DNA from: Erysipelotrichaceae bacterium 66202529
GTDB lineage: Bacteria > Bacillota_I > Bacilli_A > Erysipelotrichales > Erysipelotrichaceae
Length of the DNA: 64,000 nt
Assembly (NCBI GenBank): GCA_017161075.1
Contig: CP046174.1
Span: forward strand, 2,108,001 to 2,172,000
Reading direction: 5' to 3'
Part shown: one piece after another, positions 1 through 8,969 of the stretch
How positions within the stretch are numbered: the first letter of the stretch is position 1
Layout: each line of letters starts with the position of its first letter
Notes under the pieces: generated by a model
What the model was told of the DNA's origin: nothing
The model's database searches: none
The model's input: only the letters and a program-made list of their open reading frames with translations
Program-made: the position numbers and the translations under genes

Positions 1-798
1 GACAGCGGGCATATCAATGTCCATGAAACAGGTGCTGTGGAAGCGAGCGGCCACAAGGTGCTGATAGCAGAGGGCATTGATGGAAAAATTACACCGGAGG
101 GAATCCGGAAAACGGTGCTGCGTCATGAGGATGAGCATATGGTAAAGCCGGCCATGGTGTATATATCCAATGCGACGGAAATCGGAACGATTTATCATAA
201 AGAGGAGCTGAAGGAAATTGCAGCCGTATGCAGGGAGCTAAACCTTTATCTGTTCATGGATGGTGCCCGTATGGGAGCGGCGCTTGCAGCAGCCGACAAT
301 GATCTGGACTATGCGGACCTGTGTCGCTATTGTGATGTTTTTTACCTTGGCGGTACCAAAAACGGTGCATTGTTTGGAGAAGCGGTTGTCATTGTCCGGG
401 AGGAATTAAAAAAAGACTTTCGGTATATGATTAAGCAGCGTGGCGGAATGCTTGCCAAGGGCTGGCTGCTGGGTGCGCAGTTTGCCGTGCTGTTTGAGGG
501 AAACCGGTATCTGGAAATTGCAGCGCATGCGAACCGGATGGCACAGCGAATGCAGGAGGCGATGGAAGCATTGCATATACCACTCTTTATAAAAACGACC
601 ACCAATCAGATTTTTCCGATACTATCTAATGTGCTGATTGAGGAATTACAAAAGGACTATGCATTTCAGGTATGGGAAGTGATGGATGAAGAGCATACTG
701 CGATGCGCTTTGTGACCTCATGGGCAACAAGGGAGGAGGAAGTGGACCGCTTTATTGCACATCTCAACGTGGTGAGCAATCGGCTGCGAAAGATATAG
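1..798 (+). CDS. Threonine aldolase-type PLP lyase (5' partial)
   Basis: The visible 265 residues are the middle and C-terminal part of a fold-type I PLP enzyme of the beta-eliminating lyase/threonine aldolase family, which cleaves L-threonine or L-allo-threonine to glycine and acetaldehyde. The reading frame is open from base 1, so the N-terminus lies outside the window. Diagnostic features are the stretch ending in HETGAVEASGH near the edge, the FMDGAR motif that holds the PLP-binding Asp and Arg, and GGTKNG, whose Lys (codon at 358-360) should form the Schiff base. Low-specificity L-threonine aldolase is the best guess, but related lyases share these motifs, so substrate is not proven. A bidirectional terminator separates it from the convergent next gene. 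Confidence 0.85.
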   Translation, partial: DSGHINVHETGAVEASGHKVLIAEGIDGKITPEGIRKTVLRHEDEHMVKPAMVYISNATEIGTIYHKEELKEIAAVCRELNLYLFMDGARMGAALAAADNDLDYADLCRYCDVFYLGGTKNGALFGEAVVIVREELKKDFRYMIKQRGGMLAKGWLLGAQFAVLFEGNRYLEIAAHANRMAQRMQEAMEALHIPLFIKTTTNQIFPILSNVLIEELQKDYAFQVWEVMDEEHTAMRFVTSWATREEEVDRFIAHLNVVSNRLRKI

Positions 799-801
799 AA
801 C

Positions 802-862
802 AAAAAAGCTTATCCTGCACTTTGCAAAACAGAATTTGCAGTGCTCGATAAGCTTTTCTTTT
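802..862. terminator. Bidirectional rho-independent terminator
   Basis: A long inverted repeat (AAAAGCTTATC ... GATAAGCTTTT, with an inner TGCAC/GTGCT portion) is flanked by A-rich sequence on the left and T-rich on the right. It sits between two convergent genes and can serve both. Confidence 0.85.
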
Positions 863-874
863 TATGCTCAAGTC

Positions 875-1999
875 TCAGACTTTCAAAGCTGTACATTCCT
901 GATTCGGATGGAGAAATGTGAAGGCATCACGTGGAATCCAGCCCATGAGTCCCTGGCGTTTCACAAGAGCCATATCACCGTTCAGAGAAACAACCTTGAC
1001 AAAATCTCCGGCTTTTGCAGGAATATGATAGTTGGTAAAGTCACATGCGTGAAGCTCGTTGCCTTTATAAAACAGGAATTTCTTAGCAATCCAGAAGGTT
1101 CTTCCACTGGCCTCGTGCTGGCAGAAGCAGGCCGTATCCGTTTCCTGAAGGACACGAACTCTTCCCTCATGCCAGGTTATGAAAAAAGGGGAGGTATTTA
1201 AGGGAAGGATATCTCGTAGGATGCGTGCTTTTCTTAAATGATCACTGCAGGCGAACTGAAACCGTCCGCGTTCATAAAGCAGGGCATTCAGTTGACCGGC
1301 GGCTTTTACCTCATTCCCCCCGTCAATGGATATGATGTGTCTATGAGCATCTATGATAGGGTTGAAGCAGCAAATCTGCTTTCTGTATTCGCTGACAGGA
1401 AGATGACCGACAACAACATATTTATGGAAGTGTACATCCTCTTTCATAAATAAATCCTGTACCATGATATCACGCATATCTCTGCCATAGGAGGCTTCAT
1501 CCCGAATCCCGGCATGTGCGAATATAAAGCGCTCGGTTTCAATCACATGGGGAAGGCTGTCGATAAACGTCAATTCCCTGAGAAATACATTACGAATGCG
1601 TTCACTGAGAAGCTTCATATCAGTGTCCTTATGAATACTCATTCCGATGCGCTGTGCCATTTCGTGAATGACGCTGTTTTTTCGTTCGAGAAGAATTTCA
1701 CGCAGAAATTCCAGTCGTGTGTCATGCAGCACATTGCGACAGACTACATCACAGTTTCCAATCATCGGATGTACGTGGGGACTGTTTGATAGCTTCATGA
1801 TATAATGTAGGGTTTCCAGATTGTACGGCCCTTTTTCAAGCAGATCACCAACAAGAAATAATTCATCCTTTGCCGTTGTGAAGGCAATCTTTTTCAGCAG
1901 CTTTTTCAACACCGGCAGGTTGCCGTGAATATCACTGATGGCGATGATACGTCTGTCCTTTGCATATACAGAATAGGAATGAATGGATCGATCAAACAT
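875..1999 (-). CDS. Calcineurin-like metallophosphoesterase with C-terminal SH3-like domain
   Basis: A 374-residue protein of the PPP-type metallophosphoesterase family, expected to hydrolyse phosphoprotein or nucleotide phosphoesters with two metal ions. Metal-site motifs occur in the usual order: SDIHGN (22-27), GDLLEKG (51-57), GNCD (81-84), HAG (162-164) and GHLP (198-201). The last 80 or so residues, after the catalytic domain, contain GDFVKVVSLNGDMALV and GWIPRDAF, which look like a bacterial SH3-type fold; this is unusual for the family. The start was set at the ATG preceded by AAGGAGG at a good distance, 18 codons inside the longest open frame. It is monocistronic and faces the upstream lyase gene. 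The physiological substrate cannot be read from the sequence. Confidence 0.85.
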   Translation of the reverse strand: MFDRSIHSYSVYAKDRRIIAISDIHGNLPVLKKLLKKIAFTTAKDELFLVGDLLEKGPYNLETLHYIMKLSNSPHVHPMIGNCDVVCRNVLHDTRLEFLREILLERKNSVIHEMAQRIGMSIHKDTDMKLLSERIRNVFLRELTFIDSLPHVIETERFIFAHAGIRDEASYGRDMRDIMVQDLFMKEDVHFHKYVVVGHLPVSEYRKQICCFNPIIDAHRHIISIDGGNEVKAAGQLNALLYERGRFQFACSDHLRKARILRDILPLNTSPFFITWHEGRVRVLQETDTACFCQHEASGRTFWIAKKFLFYKGNELHACDFTNYHIPAKAGDFVKVVSLNGDMALVKRQGLMGWIPRDAFTFLHPNQECTALKV

Positions 2000-2112
2000 A
2001 GACGGCCTCCTTGTCTCTGGCTCAATTATAGTGAATTTCCCTTCGCCATGCAAGAAAAACGTTGTAAACTTGTAAATCCTGCGGTATCCTATAACTAATA
2101 GAGGAGCGGCTT

Positions 2113-2892
2113 ATGAAACAAAAATATTTCTTTTTTGATATTGACGGAACGTTAACGGATGGATCGGATTTCTATGGCGGTATTCCGGATAGTGCCGTAA
2201 CAGCAATTCAGCGTTTGAAGGAAAACGGCCATCAGGTCGCAATCGCAACTGGACGGCCGTATGAAAAAGCCAAGCCTATGGCGGAGCTGGTTGGCATAGA
2301 TTGTATGGTATGCAATGGAGGGTATGCCTGCTATGAGCAGGATATCTGTCTGGAATCCCGTGGTCTTGATAAAAAGGACTGCCTGCACGTCATACAGGAA
2401 TGCAGAGCTGCGCATATACCGTTTTGTGTTTCCTGCGATGATACCTTTGCCTTTTATTCTCATGAGGAGGGCTTTCTGGAGGCTGTACAGCCCTGCATAT
2501 TTCGCGGTACACTGAAAATTCTGCCCAATCTGAATTATACAAAAATTCCTGAGATTCATCGTATACTGATTGCCCTGAAGCCGGGGGAGGAAACGATGAT
2601 CCGCGATTATCACAGTCTGGTTCCCATGCGCTATCACGAAACCTATGTAGTTGTGGAGCCGGATGATAAATTTCACGGTATCGAAACGATGATGCGTCAT
2701 TGGCGGGGAAATCTGCAGGATGTAGTGGTATTCGGGGATGGCTTAAATGATGTAAAGATGTTTCAGCAGGCAGCATTTTCGATTGCGATGGGGAACGCTG
2801 TTGCGGAACTGAAGCAGGAGGCGGATTATGTGACAGCCTGTGCAGCGGAAGATGGCATTCGTGAAGCTCTGTATCATTTTGGGTGGATATGA
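2113..2892 (+). CDS. Cof-type HAD-superfamily phosphatase
   Basis: A 259-residue soluble hydrolase of the HAD superfamily, Cof/YidA-like subgroup (type IIB cap), which dephosphorylates sugar phosphates, nucleotides or flavin precursors. Motif I is DIDGTLT at the N-terminus with the nucleophilic Asp; ATGRP contains motif II; FGDGLNDVKM near the C-terminus is motif IV with the Mg-binding Asp pair. The family is promiscuous, so no substrate is proposed. A GAGGAG ribosome binding site precedes the start. It is divergent from the metallophosphoesterase gene, with both promoters expected in the roughly 110-base gap. Confidence 0.9.
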   Translation: MKQKYFFFDIDGTLTDGSDFYGGIPDSAVTAIQRLKENGHQVAIATGRPYEKAKPMAELVGIDCMVCNGGYACYEQDICLESRGLDKKDCLHVIQECRAAHIPFCVSCDDTFAFYSHEEGFLEAVQPCIFRGTLKILPNLNYTKIPEIHRILIALKPGEETMIRDYHSLVPMRYHETYVVVEPDDKFHGIETMMRHWRGNLQDVVVFGDGLNDVKMFQQAAFSIAMGNAVAELKQEADYVTACAAEDGIREALYHFGWI

Positions 2893-2932
2893 GGACGTGT
2901 GCGAATACTAAAAATATAGTAAATCAATAAAT

Positions 2933-2965
2933 TTGAAATAACATTCACACAATATTTGTATTCAA
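2933..2965. promoter_or_regulatory. Nested inverted repeats upstream of the HTH-TPR regulator
   Basis: TTGAA (2933-2937) and TTCAA (2961-2965) enclose a perfect ACAA-TAT-TTGT inverted repeat (2949-2959). They lie just before the regulator's ribosome binding site and could be its own operator. No strong sigma-A promoter is evident here. Confidence 0.35.
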
Positions 2966-2990
2966 GTGTAGTAAGAGAGGGGAGGCAATT

Positions 2991-4193
2991 ATGAAGGACT
3001 TGCGTGGTTTTCTGATTCGCTATTACCGCCTGCAGAAAAATTTTTCACAGGAGGGATTGTGCCATGGCATCTGTGCAGTATCCTATCTGAGTAAAATCGA
3101 ACAGGGCAGGGTAGTGGCAGCGGATGAAATTTATCAAGCCTTGTTTCAGGCACTGGGCATTAGCTTTCAAGCAGATGGACTCTGGATTGCACAGGCAAGG
3201 GGGATGCTGCAGGAGCTGGCAGAGAGCTGGTTTTATGAGGAACGATGTGATGCTTGTGAGCTGCGGGAGCATATGGAAGAATTGCTGCATTCTCCCCTGT
3301 GTGTGGATGCCCTGCTGCTCAAAGCGCTATATGAGAAGCAGGAAGCGGAAAAGCTGCTGCAGGAGCTGGCGGTCTTTCTGGACTATATGAATAATGAACA
3401 ACGCTTCCTATATCACTTTCTCTGTGCCCGGCAGCAGTATGCATCGAAAGAAAAGGATGCATTTGTACATATGCTTGCTGAACTGCAGGAGGCACAGAAA
3501 TACGGAGATTACAGCATTGTGTATCAGGAAAAGGGCATTGCATATGCCAGACTCGGTGATTATTCCCAGGCTCTGTATCATCATGTGAAGGCCTATGATC
3601 TGGCGTGTGAGGAAGGCTTTCTCCCTTGTATGATCGATGCATCCATGCATATTGCAAACTGTTATTCCGGCATGCATGCGGAAGGGGTCATGCTGAAATA
3701 TTATGAACGCTGTGAGCATTTGTGCCGCAGCTCCCATAATAAGCAGATGCAGGCCTATGTATGGTATAATATCGGCTCGACCTATCAGCAGTGGAACGCA
3801 TATGAAAAGGCACTGCCACTGCTGTTAAAGGCTTATGCTGTTCTGAATGATACCTTTCTATGCTGTCATAAGCTGGCACTTGTATATGAGCAGCTTCAAA
3901 GAAGGGAAGAGGGACAGCGTTATGTGAAAGAGATGGAAAACCAGCTGCAGGAGCACCCATTTGCGAATGGTGAAGAAATTCTAAGATTTGTAAAATACCG
4001 CTATGAACAGGCAGTAGATGAGGATGCTTATATCGACTGTCTACAGCATCTCTGTGCCAGCAGCCAATATTTTCACGGCTTACGGCAGTTTCATTTGCCC
4101 TATCTCATTGATGCTTTGAAAAGGAAGCGGCGCTACAAGGAGGCACTGCAGCTGATGGAGGAACAGCATTTTCCTGAAATAGATACATTATGA
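2991..4193 (+). CDS. Helix-turn-helix regulator with TPR-like C-terminal domain
   Basis: A 400-residue transcription regulator. Residues about 5-58 form an XRE-type HTH (FSQEGLCHGICAVSYLSKIEQG), and the rest is a string of helical hairpins of tetratricopeptide type (for example DYSIVYQEKGIAYARLGDYS and AYVWYNIGSTYQQWNAYEKA). This layout matches the Rgg/PlcR-like peptide-responsive regulators, although nothing here proves peptide sensing and no pheromone-like small gene is seen next to it. AGGGGAGG precedes the ATG. The adjacent MFS gene, 95 bases downstream but beyond a terminator, is a plausible target. The ligand is unknown. Confidence 0.8.
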   Translation: MKDLRGFLIRYYRLQKNFSQEGLCHGICAVSYLSKIEQGRVVAADEIYQALFQALGISFQADGLWIAQARGMLQELAESWFYEERCDACELREHMEELLHSPLCVDALLLKALYEKQEAEKLLQELAVFLDYMNNEQRFLYHFLCARQQYASKEKDAFVHMLAELQEAQKYGDYSIVYQEKGIAYARLGDYSQALYHHVKAYDLACEEGFLPCMIDASMHIANCYSGMHAEGVMLKYYERCEHLCRSSHNKQMQAYVWYNIGSTYQQWNAYEKALPLLLKAYAVLNDTFLCCHKLALVYEQLQRREEGQRYVKEMENQLQEHPFANGEEILRFVKYRYEQAVDEDAYIDCLQHLCASSQYFHGLRQFHLPYLIDALKRKRRYKEALQLMEEQHFPEIDTL

Positions 4194-4201
4194 CACTTAA
4201 A

Positions 4202-4249
4202 CCCTGTATTTGTTGGGTGATTTTCCCAAATACAGGGGATTTTTTTGTT
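4202..4249 (+). terminator. Rho-independent terminator
   Basis: CCCTGTATTTG pairs with CAAATACAGGG around a short loop and is followed by a run of seven T. It ends the regulator transcript. Confidence 0.9.
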
Positions 4250-4288
4250 TGAATAGATACAGTATACTGTTTGCAGGAGGGGATGTAT

Positions 4289-5509
4289 ATGAAAAAGACT
4301 TTATGGACACATGATTTTACGATTATAACAGTTGGCACGCTGATCAGTGCTGTCGGCTCCACTGCGATGAATTTTGCGTTATCTCTGGTGGTGTTTGATT
4401 ACACTGCATCTACCTTTATGACCGGTGTTTTCTCTGCTATCTCCCTGCTGCCTACGATTCTCATTCCTATCCTGGCCGCTCCGCTTGTCGATGGAGGCAA
4501 CAGAAAGCGTCTGATTGTTTTGCTGGATGGAGGAAATGGGATTCTGTATCTGCTGTTTGCTGTATTTCTGTTTTTGAATGGATTTTCCTATATCGGATAT
4601 TTGCTGTTCTCTTTGATCACCGCATCCATCGGCGCGATTTATTCACTGGCATATACGTCCTTGTATCCGGATCTGATCCCTGCAGGCTTTGCGCAAAAGG
4701 GGTACTCGGTATCCTCCCTGATCTATCCTAGTGTAACAGCCCTATTCACTCCGATAGCATCCCTGCTGTATGTATATCTTGGAATCGCCTGGATTTGTAT
4801 GATGGAGGGGGTTCTGCTTCTTCTTGCGGCACTGTTTGAGGCGAATATCCGGTATCGGGAAAAAGGGGGGAGCAGTGTATTCTCATTTCAGAAATACAAG
4901 GAGGATTTGCTCTATGGATTCCGGTATCTGAAAAAGGAAAAGGGGATCCGTTCCATTTACGGCTATATGGCGGTAACCAATGCATCCGCAGAGGGAATCA
5001 GTCTGGTAACGATGGCGATGTTTCAATCATCGTTCATCCTTACGACAACCATGTATGCCTTTTTGACAACAGCAGATACCCTGGGACGTATGGTTGGCGG
5101 TGTTGTGCATTATGTGCTGCATATCCCTGCGCATAAACGCTATCGGGTAGCTCTTGGCGTATATGCCATCTATGAAGCTCTGGATATGGCTTTTCTGTTT
5201 CTTCCGTATCCCCTGATGGTTGTCAATCGCTTCACCTGTGGGTTTCTGGGTATCAATTCCCTGAATATCCGGGAGTCCAGTACACAAAACTATATCCCCT
5301 CGCATATGCGCGCCAGAGTAAATGCTTTGTTTCAGGTACTGGTTGCCCTGATTATGATGGCCTCCAGATTTAGCGCCGGTGTGATTGCACAGTACCTGTC
5401 ATATCCGATGACGGCCCTGCTGTTTGCATCCATTGCCATGCTTTCCATTTTCCTGTTGATTGTCCGTAACAGAAGGAGTGTTTCACAAATTTACAACCAG
5501 GAGCTATGA
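4289..5509 (+). CDS. Major facilitator superfamily transporter
   Basis: A 406-residue integral membrane protein with about twelve hydrophobic segments, typical of MFS drug/solute exporters (MFS_1/MFS_3-like). The N-terminus carries TLISAVGSTAMNFALSL and the family-like AAPLVDGGNRKRLIVLLD loop between helices 2 and 3, a variant of the MFS A-motif. The start chosen is the ATG eight bases after GGAGG; two nearer candidates (a TTG and an ATG abutting the Shine-Dalgarno) are spaced too tightly. The preceding terminator suggests its own promoter. Substrate is unknown; an efflux role is an inference from family resemblance and from the neighbouring regulator. Confidence 0.8.
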   Translation: MKKTLWTHDFTIITVGTLISAVGSTAMNFALSLVVFDYTASTFMTGVFSAISLLPTILIPILAAPLVDGGNRKRLIVLLDGGNGILYLLFAVFLFLNGFSYIGYLLFSLITASIGAIYSLAYTSLYPDLIPAGFAQKGYSVSSLIYPSVTALFTPIASLLYVYLGIAWICMMEGVLLLLAALFEANIRYREKGGSSVFSFQKYKEDLLYGFRYLKKEKGIRSIYGYMAVTNASAEGISLVTMAMFQSSFILTTTMYAFLTTADTLGRMVGGVVHYVLHIPAHKRYRVALGVYAIYEALDMAFLFLPYPLMVVNRFTCGFLGINSLNIRESSTQNYIPSHMRARVNALFQVLVALIMMASRFSAGVIAQYLSYPMTALLFASIAMLSIFLLIVRNRRSVSQIYNQEL

Positions 5510-5524
5510 GTTGAGTGGAAGCAG

Positions 5525-5533
5525 TGCTATAAT
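5525..5533 (+). promoter_or_regulatory. Extended -10 promoter element for the nitroreductase gene
   Basis: TGCTATAAT is a perfect extended -10 element. It leaves a very short leader before the AAGGAGG ribosome binding site. Confidence 0.6.
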
Positions 5534-5554
5534 GAGTAGCAAGGAGGGATGTTT

Positions 5555-6151
5555 ATGTTAAAGGATTTGTTATTGAAAAACAGAAGCTATCGGGGATATG
5601 ATGAAACAAGAGAAGTGACGATGGAGGAGTTGAAGGATCTGGTGGCGTGTGCCAGACTGACACCATCTAGCGTCAATATGCAGGCATTAAAGTATTACCT
5701 GGCCTGTACAAGAGAAGAAACAGATAAGATACAGCCACTGACTGCCTGGGCTAGAGCATTAAAAAAGGAAGTGCCGTATAAGCATCATTGTCCCAGGGCA
5801 TTTGTTATAATCTGTCAGGATACCCATATATCAAATGCATTAGAGGCATATCAGAGGGATGTCGGGATCGTTGCACAGACAATGCTGCTGCGTGCTGTTG
5901 AGATGGGACTGGGCGGCTGCATGATTGGCAGCTTTCAAAAGGATGCGCTGCATGAGGCTTTGCATATGGAGGAGCATATCCGTCCGCTGCTGGTAGTCGC
6001 ACTTGGTAAGCCGGATGAAACCATCGTGATTGAGGATGTGAATGAGCAGGGAGATACCACATATTATCGGGATGCACAGGATGTTCACCATGTGCCAAAG
6101 CGCACTCTTGAGGAATTGATACTTTCCAAGGAGAAGAAGGATGCTGCGTGA
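5555..6151 (+). CDS. Nitroreductase family protein
   Basis: A 198-residue FMN-dependent oxidoreductase of the nitroreductase superfamily. The N-terminal NRSYRGYDETREV motif with the flavin phosphate-contacting Arg residues, the TPSSVNMQ segment and the AVEMGLGGCMIGSF segment are characteristic. Such enzymes reduce nitro groups, quinones or flavins using NAD(P)H. The ATG seven bases after AAGGAGG was taken as start; an ATG two codons earlier touches the Shine-Dalgarno. The gene overlaps the following acetyltransferase by 11 bases, implying translational coupling. Confidence 0.88.
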   Translation: MLKDLLLKNRSYRGYDETREVTMEELKDLVACARLTPSSVNMQALKYYLACTREETDKIQPLTAWARALKKEVPYKHHCPRAFVIICQDTHISNALEAYQRDVGIVAQTMLLRAVEMGLGGCMIGSFQKDALHEALHMEEHIRPLLVVALGKPDETIVIEDVNEQGDTTYYRDAQDVHHVPKRTLEELILSKEKKDAA

Positions 6152-6626
6152 TTATCAGAACCAGGATTTACCGCAGATGTGTGCCATCTGGAATGCAATC
6201 GTAGCGCAAGGGATGGCCTTTCCACAGGAGGAGTTGCTGGATGAGGCTGAGGCAGAAACATTCTTTTCTGCACAAAGTAAAACGCGTGTCTGTATTCTTG
6301 AAGATACCACGGTGTGCGGTTTGTATATCTTGCATCCCAACAATGTAGGACGCTGTTCGCATATTTGCAATGCCAGCTTTGCGGTGGATGCCAATCAGCG
6401 GGGGAAACAGCTTGGCAGAAGGCTGGTAGAGGATTGTATGGAAACAGCGAAGGCGCTCGGATTTCGCATCCTGCAATTCAATGCAGTCGTTGAAAGCAAT
6501 ACTGCTGCCCGTCATCTGTATGAAAGTCTTGGCTTTACTGCATTGGGAATGATACCCAAAGGCTTTCGTCAATTGGATGGCAGGTATGCAAATATCGTGC
6601 CGTATTACATCACCTTAATACCGTAA
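6141..6626 (+). CDS. GNAT family N-acetyltransferase
   Basis: A 161-residue acetyl-CoA-dependent transferase resembling phosphinothricin acetyltransferase-like GNATs. The acetyl-CoA binding signature is VDANQRGKQLGRRLVEDCM, and motif B includes NTAARHLYESLGF. The IWNAIVAQG N-terminus is typical of the subgroup. It is translationally coupled to the nitroreductase. A role in detoxification is only suggested by the pairing. The acceptor substrate cannot be assigned. Confidence 0.85.
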   Translation: MLRDYQNQDLPQMCAIWNAIVAQGMAFPQEELLDEAEAETFFSAQSKTRVCILEDTTVCGLYILHPNNVGRCSHICNASFAVDANQRGKQLGRRLVEDCMETAKALGFRILQFNAVVESNTAARHLYESLGFTALGMIPKGFRQLDGRYANIVPYYITLIP

Positions 6627-7382
6627 TGCTTCCTATCAAAGATACAGCTTACTGATGAACATATGGAAATACACGTATGACCTGAAAACCTCTGATATCC
6701 AAGTATACAGGAGAGCAGGAAGCAAAAGTGAAGAATGAAAGAAAAAGCGTATTGGAAAGCGGCTGCGTACGACTGTGCAAGCATCGCTTCCATGCAGAAA
6801 TACGAATCCACAGGACAACATCATTCTGATTCTGATCGCTGCCATATGTTTTAAAATGCATTCTGTCTGCCATACATCTGCATTGTGAACAGCGGCTTTT
6901 TATCACATACTCAACTCATACTGAAAAAAACAGGGAAATGGTAACATTCACGTATACTGTGGTGCTGCCGTTTCCTTTCTGGCCTTTTCAGAGAATAGAA
7001 AGTCAGCTTAATGGATGAGCTTGCTTTTAAATAGGATCAAACGTAAGCACGAAAAGTGTCAGGCTTGAATGATGGGGATATAAACAAGAATGCAAAAGGA
7101 TATATTTATAAATATAAAAGAAGTGAACATACACCTGATCGCAAAGAGGCTCTTCGTCAATAACGGATATGTGATTGCGCTGTAAAAAAAATAGAAGAAA
7201 TAAGATTTCCAAAGGCATTGGAATTTATTTCTTCGTTTTATATCATACCTGTACCTAACGCAGGAACAACAGCATAGAGCTTTTTATCATATTTTTACGT
7301 TTTTTATCTTCTTCATAAGGTGAGCCAGTGCCTACGATATCCAAAAAGCCTGTTTGTCTTATTCCTTTTTGCACAAGCCTTT
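6627..7382. other. Gene-poor interval
   Basis: No convincing coding sequence is visible on either strand: short open frames lack ribosome binding sites and protein-like composition. The only clear structure is the hairpin at 7194-7234. The interval may be decayed DNA. Confidence 0.5.
7194..7234. repeat. Long near-perfect hairpin, possible terminator
   Basis: GAAGAAATAA pairs with TTATTTCTTC and TTCCAA pairs with TTGGAA around a five-base loop. A moderately T-rich tract follows on the right and an A-rich tract precedes on the left, so it could terminate from either direction, or be a relic of an inverted repeat element. Confidence 0.5.
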
Positions 7383-8153
7383 TTATTTTGTACTTTGCTT
7401 TTGAAACAGCCAGGGGATGAGTGTATCAAGCTCCTGCTCCCAGCTTGCTTCATTGTGTTTTCCCTTGTAAACAAGGTTAGGGTATACTGCTGCCTCTTTA
7501 TCCAGCAGCTTTCGTATGATGGCAAGGATTCTGCCGCTGGCAAGTGCGAGCTGCTGTTTGCTGCGATATTCATCACTTCCCCAGGAGATATAAAGCTGAT
7601 GCGAGCGCAGGCTGGTGCAGGCCTCTATTTCCGCAAGAAGCTCCTCCTTTAAAGAATAGATGAAGGGAGATAATATGGCAGCCTTGCTGTAGACATCCTC
7701 ATGATGTACGATTGCATACAACGCCATCAGACCGCCCATGGAGCTGCCCCCGATTGCGGTATGGCGTTTATGGGGCAGGGTGCGGTATGTATGATTGATC
7801 CACTGCTTCAAATCTGTGCTCATCCACTCCATGAGCTCCTTACCCTGACCATGGATAAATCCAACCTGTGTATCCGTGAAATCATAGGGGGAAAATTCCT
7901 CCAAACGGCGGTTGCCCTCATGATTGCACTCGATGCCGACAACGATGAGCGAGGCTTCCTGTTCATCCAACCAGCGCGATAAGCCCCAGCTTTTGCCAAA
8001 GGTCGCATCCTCATCATAGAATAGATTATGACCGTCAAACATATATAAAACAGGATATCGCTTATTCCCTTGCTCATAATCCTGCGGAAGATAAATGTGC
8101 AGCATCCGCATCGTCTGAAAGCAGGGGATATAAATCTCTCTTTTTTCAATCAT
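7383..8153 (-). CDS. Alpha/beta hydrolase, esterase D/Fes-like
   Basis: A 256-residue cytosolic alpha/beta hydrolase of the putative esterase family (esterase D, ferri-siderophore esterase-like). Visible features are the strand PVLYMFDGHNLF followed by the typical cap region, the nucleophile elbow GGSSMGG containing the catalytic Ser, and a C-terminal GKHNEASWEQEL segment that would supply the catalytic His. There is no signal peptide. GAGGTG lies ahead of the ATG. It stands alone and is divergent from the lysoplasmalogenase gene. Natural substrate unknown; carbohydrate or siderophore esters are possible. Confidence 0.85.
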   Translation of the reverse strand: MIEKREIYIPCFQTMRMLHIYLPQDYEQGNKRYPVLYMFDGHNLFYDEDATFGKSWGLSRWLDEQEASLIVVGIECNHEGNRRLEEFSPYDFTDTQVGFIHGQGKELMEWMSTDLKQWINHTYRTLPHKRHTAIGGSSMGGLMALYAIVHHEDVYSKAAILSPFIYSLKEELLAEIEACTSLRSHQLYISWGSDEYRSKQQLALASGRILAIIRKLLDKEAAVYPNLVYKGKHNEASWEQELDTLIPWLFQKQSTK

Positions 8154-8211
8154 ACCATCACCTCATGCACAGTATTATAGCACAAAAATAATGTCAAATG
8201 GCGCTAAGGTT

Positions 8212-8220
8212 TGTTATAAT
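8212..8220 (+). promoter_or_regulatory. Extended -10 promoter element for the yhhN-like gene
   Basis: TGTTATAAT, an extended -10 element, lies 24 bases before the start codon; a weak TGTCAA lies at about the -35 position. Confidence 0.5.
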
Positions 8221-8244
8221 GAGAGAAAGAAGGGAGGATGACTT

Positions 8245-8910
8245 ATGATCTGGATGACTTGTATACTGTTTCTGGCGGTTGTTCTCTATTATATTTTTAA
8301 GGAGCATGCCTCACCATTTGTATCGCTTGCCTGGAAAAGCGCATCCTCTGCGTGTTTTGTGCTTGTCGGCTTTTGTGCGTATATGCAAAGCAATAATACA
8401 TCCTATGGCGGATTCATGCTGGCAGGTCTTGTACTTGGTGCAGCAGGTGATGTACTGCTTGCGCTGCCATTCTGTTATCCGCGATATGAGGATTATTTTT
8501 TTCTTGGTGGATTATCTGCCTTTCTGTTTGGACATCTGGCGTATGCAATGACGCTGTATGCCATGCCTTGGAATATAGGTGTGATAACTGCAATCGGTTC
8601 CCTTGTGCTGGCTGTTGTAGTAATTGCACTCTTGCAGAAGCAGCACATTGATTTTAAAAGGATGCGTGCACCGAGTACCCTGTATGCTTCTGTCATTCTC
8701 TTTATGGAAGCCTGTGCGCTCTGGCATCTGCAGGACGGGTGGCTGTATGGCGGTGTTTTGAATATTGCGGCACTGTGCTTTGTTCTCAGTGATGTCATTC
8801 TGGCCTTTATGCTGTTTGGGGATAAAAACACCTCTGCTATGACGCGCTGTAATCTGAGTCTGTATTATACGGCGCAGCTGCTGCTGGCACTGAGTATGCT
8901 ATTGCGGTAG
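8245..8910 (+). CDS. YhhN family membrane protein (lysoplasmalogenase-like)
   Basis: A 221-residue polytopic membrane protein with about eight hydrophobic helices, matching the YhhN/TMEM86 family. Conserved stretches include LGAAGDVLLAL, FLFGHLAYA, FVLSDVILAF and YYTAQLLLAL. Family members such as TMEM86B hydrolyse the vinyl-ether bond of lysoplasmalogens, which is plausible for an anaerobe with plasmalogen lipids, but bacterial substrates are less well known. GGGAGG precedes the start. The next gene begins 59 bases downstream. Confidence 0.85.
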   Translation: MIWMTCILFLAVVLYYIFKEHASPFVSLAWKSASSACFVLVGFCAYMQSNNTSYGGFMLAGLVLGAAGDVLLALPFCYPRYEDYFFLGGLSAFLFGHLAYAMTLYAMPWNIGVITAIGSLVLAVVVIALLQKQHIDFKRMRAPSTLYASVILFMEACALWHLQDGWLYGGVLNIAALCFVLSDVILAFMLFGDKNTSAMTRCNLSLYYTAQLLLALSMLLR

Positions 8911-8969
8911 CATATAGCTGTGGTTTTGGGGAAAGCTGTGTTATAGTAAGTACAAAGGAGATGGTCGTT

